Shown here one piece after another: positions 49,012-57,082 of a DNA stretch of 64,000 nucleotides. The stretch comes from Sphingomonas sp. Root710 (lineage in GTDB: Bacteria > Pseudomonadota > Alphaproteobacteria > Sphingomonadales > Sphingomonadaceae). Location of the stretch: NCBI RefSeq assembly GCF_001429065.1, contig NZ_LMIB01000012.1, positions 955,459 to 1,019,458 on the forward strand. Direction: 5' to 3'. The translations under genes were made by a program, and so were the position numbers. Positions within the stretch are counted from its first letter, which is position 1. Each line of letters opens with the position of its first letter. Below the pieces are notes generated by a model, which searched no databases, had not been told where the DNA came from, and worked only from the letters and a program-made list of their open reading frames with translations.

Positions 49012-49286
49012 TCATCCCATCAATTCTAATTACTCTATTGTGACAAGCGCCGTGGAATACGCCACCGTCTCTCTAGCGACTATAGATCTCAGTTTCGCCG
49101 ATAACAACGGCAATTTTTCCCCGAAGAAACATGCAGGATAGGCGTTGATGGGTAAAGGCTGCGGACCTCTTTAGAATTGACTCTATTAGGCATTGCTGGC
49201 ACGTCCGCCCTATCAGAACAAGTGGTCGCATATCCTCCTGTCCTGCGGAGGCGGCAGACCGCCATCCCCTGTCTCGAGAGGACATC
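49012..49286. promoter_or_regulatory. Divergent promoter region with two ACTCTATT motif copies
   Basis: The gap separates the SDR/Otn operon (minus) and the aldehyde dehydrogenase (plus). ACTCTATTG lies at 49032-49040 and ACTCTATTAG at 49180-49189. CAATTCTAA (49021-49029) next to the first is the exact reverse complement of TTAGAATTG (49171-49179) next to the second. The arrangement suggests a regulator binding at both ends of the region. Confidence 0.45.
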
Positions 49287-50795
49287 ATGACGCATTCGAC
49301 CTCCGCTATCGTCCAGCATCCTGACCGCCTTTTCATCGGCGGAGAATGGGTTACCCCTCATGGAAACGGTCGACTGGACGTTTTCGATTCGAGTACCGAG
49401 GAGCTGTTCGTCAGCGTCTGCGAAGCCGACGACACCGATATTGAACGCGCCGTGCATGCTGCGCGCACAGCGTTCGACGACGGGCCATGGCCTATGCTGT
49501 CGCATGCCGAGCGCGCACGATATCTGAGCGCCATTGCGGATGAGATCGAGGCGCGCCACGAAGATCTGGCGACGATCTGGACTGCGGAATCGGGGGTCAT
49601 CCAGTCGATCGCCAATCCTGCGTCGCGCATGCTGGCCGATACCTGGCGCTATCACGCCGAGCTTGCCGCCACATTCCCGTTCGTGGAAAGAGCCCAGCCA
49701 GGCCGGGGGTCGGGCAATGTCGGGCTGATCGTCCGCGAGCCTGTGGGTGTCGTCGCCGCAATCGTCCCGTGGAACGCTCCGGCATCGATGGTCACCAACA
49801 AATGCGCCCCCGCCCTGCTGGCCGGCTGTACCGTAATCGTCAAGGCGTCGCCCGAGGCGCCGTCGGCATCCTATCTCTTCGCGGAAATCTGCGAGAAGAT
49901 CGGGTTGCCTCCAGGGGTCGTCAATGTGGTGGCGGCCGACCGGGGAGCGTCCGAGAGCCTGGTCCGCAACCCGGGCGTCGACAAGGTGACCATTACCGGG
50001 TCGACAGCCGCGGGCCGCAAGGTGGGCGCCATCTGCGGCGAACGCATCGCCCGTTGCACACTGGAACTGGGTGGCAAGTCGCCCGGTCTCATTCTCGACG
50101 ACTATGACATCGCGACAGCGGCCACCACCATTGCGCAAAAGGCGACATTCATCACCGGTCAGGTCTGCTCGTCGCTCACCCGGCTGATCGTTACCCGGTC
50201 CCGCCATGACGATTTGGTAGAGGCACTGTGCGACGAGTTTTCCCGGGTCACGGTTGGCGATCCTTATACCGAGGGTACGCAAATGGGTCCGCTCGCCTCG
50301 TCCGCCCAGCTCCAGCGGGTGCAGGGCTATATCGCCAAAGGCCAGAGCGAAGGCGCCCGCCTGATGTGCGGAGGGGGGCGACCGTCCGGCCTCAACCGCG
50401 GCTATTATATCGAGCCGACCGTATTCGGGCAGGTCGATAACGGCTACACGATCGCACGAGACGAGATTTTCGGCCCCGTGTTGAGCGTCATTGCTGCCGA
50501 CGATGAAAATCACGCGATTAAGATCGCGAACGACACGATCTATGGGTTGAACGCGTCGGTGTTCACCCATGATGTCGACAAAGCTTATGCCATCGCGCGC
50601 AAACTGCGGTCCGGCACGGTCGGCCATAACAGCTTCCGTACCGATCTGAGCATCGCGTTCGGGGGTTTCAAGGCTTCCGGCATAGGACGCGAGGGCGGGA
50701 CCGAGGGGCTGCTGCCCTATCTCGAAACCAAAACGGTTCTTCTTGACGAACTGCCGTCGCACCTTGCCCTGCAGGGAGCAGGGCATGATGCGTAG
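49287..50795 (+). CDS. Aldehyde dehydrogenase
   Basis: The 502-residue NAD(P)-dependent dehydrogenase has general base Glu260 (TLELGGKSP) and nucleophile Cys294 (GQVCSSL), with EIFGPVLSVIA and FGGFKASGIGREGG near the C-terminus. It oxidises an aldehyde to an acid. It converges on a second aldehyde dehydrogenase with only 9 bp between stops, and the two share the N-terminal PDRLFIGGEW and overall layout, so they are paralogues. Confidence 0.93.
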   Translation: MTHSTSAIVQHPDRLFIGGEWVTPHGNGRLDVFDSSTEELFVSVCEADDTDIERAVHAARTAFDDGPWPMLSHAERARYLSAIADEIEARHEDLATIWTAESGVIQSIANPASRMLADTWRYHAELAATFPFVERAQPGRGSGNVGLIVREPVGVVAAIVPWNAPASMVTNKCAPALLAGCTVIVKASPEAPSASYLFAEICEKIGLPPGVVNVVAADRGASESLVRNPGVDKVTITGSTAAGRKVGAICGERIARCTLELGGKSPGLILDDYDIATAATTIAQKATFITGQVCSSLTRLIVTRSRHDDLVEALCDEFSRVTVGDPYTEGTQMGPLASSAQLQRVQGYIAKGQSEGARLMCGGGRPSGLNRGYYIEPTVFGQVDNGYTIARDEIFGPVLSVIAADDENHAIKIANDTIYGLNASVFTHDVDKAYAIARKLRSGTVGHNSFRTDLSIAFGGFKASGIGREGGTEGLLPYLETKTVLLDELPSHLALQGAGHDA

Positions 50796-50804
50796 CGGCA
50801 CTTC

Positions 50805-52301
50805 CTACAGTGCGCGCGGCCGGGACGGCAGATAGATCGTCTTGGTCTCGGTATAGGCGGCAAGCCCTTCCGGGCCACCCTCCCGGCCAAGGCCTGATCG
50901 CTTGAAACCGCCGAAGGGCATGGTCAGATCCAGCGTGTTATCGCTGAAACCGATATTGCCCGTGCGTATCTGGCGTGCCAGCGCATAACCCTTGTCCACG
51001 TCATGCGTGAATAAAGCGCCGTGCAACCCATAATCGGAATCATTGGCGATCGCGATAGCCTCGTCCTCGCTGTCATAGGGGATCATGGTAATGACCGGCC
51101 CGAAGATCTCCTCGCGGGCGATCCGCATGTCGTTGGTCGCGTGGGCAAACAGCGTCGGCTCGAAAAAATAGCCGCGATCGATCGAGGCCGGGCGCCCGCC
51201 ACCGCATACCAGACGGGCACCTTCAGCTTTTCCGATGGCAACATAATCGTTCACACGCTCGAACTGGCGTTTCATCGCCAGCGTGCCGATCTGACTTTCG
51301 GTGTCGAACGGGTCGCCGATTTTCACCCGACCGAAGGCCTGAGAAAAAGCGTCCGCGTAGTCGGCCTGCCGACGCCGGGGAACCAGGATGCGCGACAAAG
51401 TCACGCACGCCTGTCCGCAATTGCCGATCACCTGCCCCAGCACGCCGGGGACCGCGTCTTCCACCGCTATATCGTCGAGAATGATCCCGGCCGACTTGCC
51501 ACCCAGTTCGAGCGTCACCCGGGCCAACCGGTCCGCGCAGGCCTTCATGATGTGCGTTCCGGTCGCGGAACTGCCGGTAAATGCAACCTTGTCGATACCC
51601 GGGTGGCGGATGAGGTGATCACTGGATTCACGCCCAGCTGCGACGATATTGACCGTTCCCGCCGGTAGTCCGGCCGCTTCGGCGCATTCCCCCAATATAT
51701 AAGCGTCCAGCGGCGTTTCCGGCGCGGGCTTGACGACAACCGTACATCCCATCGCCAGCGCCGGGGCGAGCTTGATCATGGCAAGGAAGATCGGGGCGTT
51801 CCAGGGCACCACGGCGGCCACCACGCCAACCGGCTCCCGCGCGATCGCCGCATAGCCTCCGCCGAATGCGCGTTCGCGCAGTTCGACGAACGCATGGGAC
51901 TCCGCGAGGTCCGCATAATAGCCCGCCATCATGCCGACGCCCATCGAAACGCGCGATGCGAAGAATTGGGGTGCCCCGGCCTCCAGCGTCCAAAGATAGC
52001 TCATAGCTTCCGCTCGCTCGCTCAGCGCCGCTGCGAAGGCGCGCAGCTTGGCGGCCCGCTCATTTGGCGACAAGCGCGGCCATGGACCGGTGTCGAAGGC
52101 TCTGCGGGCAGCCGCAACCGCACGGTCGATATCCGCGGGTGCCGCCTCGGGTACCGAGGCGATTTTCAGTTCAGAAACGGGAGAAATGATATCGAGCCGT
52201 GCGCTCGTGGCGGGCGCTATCCACTCTCCACCAATAAACAGCCTGTCAGGACAACGCGGCTGATGAAGCGCATCCTTCAATAACGGAACCTGAAATATCA
52301 C
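50805..52301 (-). CDS. Aldehyde dehydrogenase
   Basis: The 498-residue dehydrogenase has Glu265 (TLELGGKSAG) and catalytic Cys299 (NCGQACV), EIFGPVITMIP and PFGGFKRSGLGREGG. It is paralogous to the enzyme encoded at 49287-50795 but differs in the residues around the catalytic Cys, so a different aldehyde is likely. It is divergent from the enoyl-CoA hydratase gene across a gap of about 190 bp with a TTCTCTATTTAAA element (52334-52346). Confidence 0.93.
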   Translation of the reverse strand: MIFQVPLLKDALHQPRCPDRLFIGGEWIAPATSARLDIISPVSELKIASVPEAAPADIDRAVAAARRAFDTGPWPRLSPNERAAKLRAFAAALSERAEAMSYLWTLEAGAPQFFASRVSMGVGMMAGYYADLAESHAFVELRERAFGGGYAAIAREPVGVVAAVVPWNAPIFLAMIKLAPALAMGCTVVVKPAPETPLDAYILGECAEAAGLPAGTVNIVAAGRESSDHLIRHPGIDKVAFTGSSATGTHIMKACADRLARVTLELGGKSAGIILDDIAVEDAVPGVLGQVIGNCGQACVTLSRILVPRRRQADYADAFSQAFGRVKIGDPFDTESQIGTLAMKRQFERVNDYVAIGKAEGARLVCGGGRPASIDRGYFFEPTLFAHATNDMRIAREEIFGPVITMIPYDSEDEAIAIANDSDYGLHGALFTHDVDKGYALARQIRTGNIGFSDNTLDLTMPFGGFKRSGLGREGGPEGLAAYTETKTIYLPSRPRAL

Positions 52302-52495
52302 CTATGCCTCCCGTGAACCAGATATATTGAGTATTCTCTATTTAAAAAGGGGGCAAGCCTCGTGCGGTGCAATCTCGTGTGGATATCCACATAAAGCGGG
52401 AAATATGGGCCGACCAATTGACATACACTGCAACCGCTCGCAATAGAGGGATCTGTATTGGCTGTAGCGCCATCGCCGTAAAAGAGAGTGACAGG

Positions 52496-53284
52496 GTGAC
52501 CCGATCACAGGAAATCTTGAGCTGGATCGATGATGGCATCGGCTGGGTTTCAATAAACCGCCCCGAGGCGGGCAATGCTGCCCGACCGTCTTCCATGAAG
52601 GCGCTGTGCGATGCGCTGGATGCCCATATCGAAAGTCGGGACGTCATGGCTATCGTGATCACGGGCGAAGGACGGCACTTTCTGGCAGGGGGCGATTTTG
52701 GTTTTTTGGAGGACATCGCATCTGGCCGAAATACCGAAGCGGGCCAGCAGATCTATCAATGGTTCCAGGGTGCTGCCCGGCGTCTTTTCCGATGCGCGAA
52801 ACCCACTCTTGCCGCGATTGCCGGCGGGGCCATCACGGTCGGCTGCGAACTGACACTGATGTGCGACGTGCGCATTGCCGATCGCACAGCCTTTTTCCAC
52901 GAAAGCTGGATCGAACTCGGATTGATCCCGCCACTGGGAGGAGCAGTCATGTTGCCCCATATCGTCGGCCTGCCGCTCGCCAAGGAAATGATGCTGGAAA
53001 GCAGACGGATCGATGCCGACGAGGCCTTGCGCTATGGCCTCATAAACGAACTGGTCGACGATCCTCAGATCATGCGAGCGAGAGCGCAGGAGCGAGCGAA
53101 AGCCATGGCAGCCCGGCCTGCCGCGACATTCGCGCGGGCCAAGGAACTAATCCATCGCGGCCTTGAATCGTCGATGGACGACGAATGGGCAGCCGGTGTC
53201 GCGGCTCAAACCGATCTGCTCGGTTCCGATATGTTCCGCGAAGCCCTTACTACCAAGAAGCGGTCGCTGGACAAACGCCGCTGA
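52496..53284 (+). CDS. Enoyl-CoA hydratase/isomerase (crotonase) family
   Basis: From the GTG at 52496 the product has 262 residues. Crotonase features are the oxyanion-hole strand GRHFLAGGDFG and the helix AAIAGGAITVGCELTLMCD. WIELGLIPPLGG carries one of the two usual catalytic Glu. AGAGAG sits 8 nt before the GTG; the frame is open further upstream to 52367, but those residues do not look like the family. It converges on the Rieske gene. Confidence 0.85.
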   Translation: MTRSQEILSWIDDGIGWVSINRPEAGNAARPSSMKALCDALDAHIESRDVMAIVITGEGRHFLAGGDFGFLEDIASGRNTEAGQQIYQWFQGAARRLFRCAKPTLAAIAGGAITVGCELTLMCDVRIADRTAFFHESWIELGLIPPLGGAVMLPHIVGLPLAKEMMLESRRIDADEALRYGLINELVDDPQIMRARAQERAKAMAARPAATFARAKELIHRGLESSMDDEWAAGVAAQTDLLGSDMFREALTTKKRSLDKRR

Positions 53285-53287
53285 AGG

Positions 53288-54637
53288 CTATGTGTCCGCG
53301 CCCTCGCCGCGTGGCCAGAGCAGATATTCATAATAGGTCTTCTCGAAACTCTGCACCGTCACTTCCTGGTGCGGATTGGGCCGCACGCCGCGGAATCCGC
53401 GCGACTTCACGCCATCCTGAACAGCCTTGATGTTGTCAAAATCCTGTTCGAGAAAGAAGCACTGACCCGCAAAGCTTTCCATATCCGGGAAATATTCATG
53501 AATGAAGCTCGACGGAGCGTCCGGCGCGCTGCGCTCCAGCCACCAGACGTCGAAAATGGCTGAGGACGGATCATCCCCATTGGGTCGCGCACGATAGGCC
53601 TGCAAACCGTCAACCGTCGGCAGAATGACCATGTTCGGAAAGATGTTCCACGCCGTGCCCGCACGCGCGATGTCCTGCGGGGTAAGCGCGGCGGGATAGC
53701 GCGCACCGTCTGCCGCCATCGCGTCGGCATGGAAGCGCATATAGGCCGCGTTGACCTCGTCAAACGTGGCGGTTTCCGGCAATTCGGCCATCAGGCGTTC
53801 GGCGGCGGCCATCGCGTGTCTGCCTTGCAGCGCACCCAGCGTCCGGTGCATTTCCTCGACGTAGGTGTAGCGCGCCTGCCGATAGTCGATCGTGAGGCCA
53901 GGCTCCGCATCCTTTGGTCGCACAAAGGGGTAGAAGAAATAGGAGTGCCGCCCAAACGCCTGTGATCCGGGCGTGCGAACCCCGAATTTAAGGGATTGCG
54001 GATGCGTCATGGCGACATGGTAGCTCTCGATAAAGGCTTCGAGGACGACCTTCCAGTTACACGCCACCACCAGCGTCTTGTGCCAGGCAATGCGCGTGTT
54101 CCTGTAATCGAAATGCGCAAATACATCCGGCAACGGATCGAGATAGCTCTCGAGCGGCTCCGCGTCAGAATCCAGCGTGACGAAGACCCATCCGTCCCAT
54201 GTATCGACACGCACCTGACCCAGATCCACATCCGCAGCGCACAATCCCCCGGTCTGATTCCAGTTTTCCCGATCGAGAACGAACTGATTCTCGCCCCGCG
54301 CATTCCAGCGCCAGCCATGAAACCTGCAGGCGATATTGTCTCCGATATTGCCGTTTCCATCCTTCAGGCGGCGGCCCCGGTGCGGACAGACGTTGTAAAA
54401 AGCCCGCAGCACACCGTCTGACGCACGCACGATGAGAATGGAATCATCGGCGATGTCGAAGACCACCGACTGTCCTGCTTCGGCCACCTCTTCTTCACGA
54501 CAGGCCATAAGCCAGCTGTGCGGCCACAGCATCGCCTTTTCCCGCGCAACAAAAGCGGGGTCATGATACGCCTGCGCCGGCACGAAATCGGGCCGGATTT
54601 GTGCATAGAGGCGGGCAATATCCTCTTCGATACTCAT
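53288..54637 (-). CDS. Rieske non-haem iron oxygenase, alpha subunit
   Basis: The 449-residue oxygenase has a Rieske [2Fe-2S] site CPHRG (Cys84, His86) and CRFHGW (Cys104, His107). The mononuclear iron site is in ESYHVAMTHP, with His207, His212 and bridging Glu204. The likely carboxylate ligand is in DFDNIKAVQDG near the C-terminus. It resembles alpha-subunit-only (alpha3) oxygenases. No beta subunit, ferredoxin or reductase gene lies nearby. It is 20 bp downstream of the MaoC-like gene on the same strand. Confidence 0.93.
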   Translation of the reverse strand: MSIEEDIARLYAQIRPDFVPAQAYHDPAFVAREKAMLWPHSWLMACREEEVAEAGQSVVFDIADDSILIVRASDGVLRAFYNVCPHRGRRLKDGNGNIGDNIACRFHGWRWNARGENQFVLDRENWNQTGGLCAADVDLGQVRVDTWDGWVFVTLDSDAEPLESYLDPLPDVFAHFDYRNTRIAWHKTLVVACNWKVVLEAFIESYHVAMTHPQSLKFGVRTPGSQAFGRHSYFFYPFVRPKDAEPGLTIDYRQARYTYVEEMHRTLGALQGRHAMAAAERLMAELPETATFDEVNAAYMRFHADAMAADGARYPAALTPQDIARAGTAWNIFPNMVILPTVDGLQAYRARPNGDDPSSAIFDVWWLERSAPDAPSSFIHEYFPDMESFAGQCFFLEQDFDNIKAVQDGVKSRGFRGVRPNPHQEVTVQSFEKTYYEYLLWPRGEGADT

Positions 54638-54657
54638 CGGTTCGTCTCGCTTTTCCT

Positions 54658-55917
54658 CTAAAGGCCCGGCGTTGTCGGCTTGTCCGATCTATAGCGCGGC
54701 ATCGGTGGTGCTTCTGGCAGGCGCACGGGGCCATGCGCGCGCGACGGCACGAGGATCGTCGCACTGCCGCGCAGATTTTCTTCGCCTCGCTGGTTGACGG
54801 ACACCACTTCCAGTTCGATCACAGGCCCCAGTTTCTCGTCCACCTCGGCGCGAACGATCCGACCGCTCAGCCAACTGGTGTCCCCAACATAGTTGAATGA
54901 CCGCAGTTCGTAACGGATACGATGGATGAAAGCGTCGTCACCCGCATAATTGGTAAGGTAATGGCACATCATGACGAAGCGCATCGGCCCTATGTCATAA
55001 ATGCCCTTGACGCCGACACTGGCCGCCAGTTCCGGGTCCCAGTGAACCCGCTGGATCGTGTCCCAGGCGCCGAACTCGTTGCGCGAATAAAATCCCCGCA
55101 AACGCTTTCGATTTTCGAACGCGAGACGATAGGGCGGATTGGTATAGGTAATCCAACCAGCGCCCATATGCATGTTGATCATATCCGTAACGGTCAAAGG
55201 TCCCTTGACCATCAACGGGGTGGCATCGCCCACCACCACATCCTCCATGTACAGAGCTTCAGATCCGCGCAGGAACTGGTTGTCGTAGGCCTGCTCGATC
55301 TCTTGCAGCTGTTCATCCGAATAATGTGTGGGTGTATGCGGTTGGCGGCTGCTGCGTGCCGCGTCGCTGCTCACCGGACGACGCTCAGCATGGACAAACC
55401 AGCGATTGCTTGCAATGCATACACGTTCTTCTCTGTCCCAATAGGCGTTGTCATTGGTGGTGATCACCGTGCGGTTGGCGAATTTGCTCTTTTTTTCGAC
55501 CGCGTCGGCAAGCCATTCGGACTTGTAGAGTTCAGTCCCCTCAGTGAGGGGCCGGTAATAGAAATATTCGGCACCGGAGTGAAACAGCTGGACGCCCCGC
55601 AGCGCTTTTCGCGTGGCGGCGTGCAGTTCCGGCGACACTTCGGGCGACCGGTTCCAGCCCATGGACCATTCGAAACCGGGGGGAGCGATCGTCCCGCCCC
55701 AGCGTGACGCGCGCGCGCGCTCCGGATCGACGAACAAGGGATTGTCATCGCCGATCGAAATAGCCCAGCGCCGTACCGCCAAGGACGTGACAGCCGGATT
55801 CCAGGGCTCAGCGCTCAGACCCGCTCTCAACGTAGGGTTCGGCGTGCCGATGCGCAGTTGCAGCAGCGCGAGATCATCATCGGATATGATCCCCCTCAGC
55901 AGCGATTCTTCACTCAT
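54658..55917 (-). CDS. Double-hotdog MaoC/FAS1-type dehydratase
   Basis: The 419-residue protein carries an N-terminal MaoC-like hotdog (DDNPLFVDPERARASRWGG, TIAPPGFEW) and a second hotdog in the C-terminal half (FSYVGDTSW-like segment NYVGDTSWLSGRIVRAEV). The N-terminal part matches the FAS1-like dehydratase type. It probably hydrates or dehydrates an acyl-CoA. The typical catalytic D-x4-H dyad is not clearly visible. It is transcribed ahead of the Rieske oxygenase gene. Confidence 0.8.
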   Translation of the reverse strand: MSEESLLRGIISDDDLALLQLRIGTPNPTLRAGLSAEPWNPAVTSLAVRRWAISIGDDNPLFVDPERARASRWGGTIAPPGFEWSMGWNRSPEVSPELHAATRKALRGVQLFHSGAEYFYYRPLTEGTELYKSEWLADAVEKKSKFANRTVITTNDNAYWDREERVCIASNRWFVHAERRPVSSDAARSSRQPHTPTHYSDEQLQEIEQAYDNQFLRGSEALYMEDVVVGDATPLMVKGPLTVTDMINMHMGAGWITYTNPPYRLAFENRKRLRGFYSRNEFGAWDTIQRVHWDPELAASVGVKGIYDIGPMRFVMMCHYLTNYAGDDAFIHRIRYELRSFNYVGDTSWLSGRIVRAEVDEKLGPVIELEVVSVNQRGEENLRGSATILVPSRAHGPVRLPEAPPMPRYRSDKPTTPGL

Positions 55918-55990
55918 GATGTCTCCCTCGGGACGGCTGCCATTCCAGCGCCGTTCTTAAATAGATTAACCTCTTTCCTGACATCCCGTC

Positions 55991-56770
55991 TTACCCGTCC
56001 GTCCATTGCGGCGGGCGCTTTTCCAGAAAGGCGGCGGGCCCTTCTTTCGCATCGGGATGATCGCGATAACGGATCAGTTGTTCGAAGGACCGATTGAGGG
56101 CGACGTCCAAGGGGTAGTGGAACGACTCCCAGATAGCCTTGAGTGATGCCTGGATTGCAGCCGGAGACCCCGCACAAACGAGTTCTGCCAGCTCCATGGC
56201 CCGCTCCATCAGCCGGTCGTCCGCCACGACTTCCGAGATCATGTTCGAGGCCAGCGCCTGCGCGGCAGACAGGCGTTCAGCCTTGCCGAGGATCACCATC
56301 CGCAACACAGTGGTCAACGACGTGCGTTGCAGAAGGCCGATCGGTTCCAGCGCGCTTACCTGACCGACATTGACATGCGTATCCGTAAAAACCGCGGAAT
56401 CGCTCGCGATCACGATGTCGCTGTCCGAAACGAAATGCAGGCCGGCGCCGGCACACATGCCGTTTACCGCGCAGATGACAGGCTTGTATAATTTGGCCTG
56501 TCGCGCTGTGAACGAGGGCGGATGAACGAGTTGCTGATCCATGGGAAGCGCCGCCTGTGCGCCGAGATGGCCAACGTCCGCACCGGAGCAAAAGGCTCTT
56601 CCCGAACCAGTGATAACGAGCGCGCGAATGCGTCCGTCCTCCCGGACCTCCTCAAAGAGCTGTTGCAGCCTCGTTTGCATAGCGCGGTTGAGTGCGTTGA
56701 GTTTGTCGGGTCGGTTGAGCGTGATGACAAGGACCTGTCCACGCCGCTCCGCCTTTACCAGATCATCCAT
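55991..56770 (-). CDS. Enoyl-CoA hydratase/isomerase (crotonase) family
   Basis: The 259-residue product has crotonase motifs GSGRAFCSGADVGHLG and VNGMCAGAGLHFVSDSDIVIA for the CoA-binding oxyanion hole. In the usual catalytic segment it reads NVGQVSALEPIGLLQR, so the two classical Glu are not both obvious and the reaction may differ from plain hydration. It is the most upstream gene of a minus-strand run with the MaoC and Rieske genes (73 bp gap to MaoC). Confidence 0.85.
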   Translation of the reverse strand: MDDLVKAERRGQVLVITLNRPDKLNALNRAMQTRLQQLFEEVREDGRIRALVITGSGRAFCSGADVGHLGAQAALPMDQQLVHPPSFTARQAKLYKPVICAVNGMCAGAGLHFVSDSDIVIASDSAVFTDTHVNVGQVSALEPIGLLQRTSLTTVLRMVILGKAERLSAAQALASNMISEVVADDRLMERAMELAELVCAGSPAAIQASLKAIWESFHYPLDVALNRSFEQLIRYRDHPDAKEGPAAFLEKRPPQWTDG

Positions 56771-57082
56771 ATTCCCTGTCCTGCTTGTTGGACTGCCGCC
56801 GCTTCGTTCCGGATCCCATTTCGCAATCCTGTCAATTAGAAATACCTCTTTTTAAGATGGGCGGCTTTTGCGCCTGTTCCGTGCCGGTGCCCAGGGCTAC
56901 GCAAAAATTGGGCTTGGTCAAATGCGCTTACTCGTTGAGCCTTGATCAAATACAGTTTACTCTATAATGGCAAACGGAAAGACGCAACCATTGCCGACAG
57001 CAAGCAGCAATCTGCTCCAAAAGCAGCGGGGGAGCAGTGGAAAGGGCCGAAGGGTTGTCGGCAAGCACACCATTAGAGTAAG
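56771..57082. promoter_or_regulatory. Divergent promoter region with inverted ACTCTA motifs
   Basis: This 312-bp gap holds promoters for the crotonase (minus) and the E1 fusion (plus). TTTACTCTATAATGG (56956-56970) and its inverted counterpart CATTAGAGTAAG (57071-57082) lie about 100 bp apart on opposite strands. The second touches the E1 start. An AT-rich CTCTTTTTAAG stretch lies near the crotonase start. No gene is visible. Confidence 0.45.

Noticed and set aside
49089..50801. 570-codon open frame on minus opposite the aldehyde dehydrogenase
   Set aside because: It is a shadow of a gene with intact catalytic Cys and Glu; composition is non-protein-like.
52367..52495. 43-codon N-terminal extension of the crotonase at 52496
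   Set aside because: The residues are unlike the family and a GTG with a ribosome site fits the conserved start.
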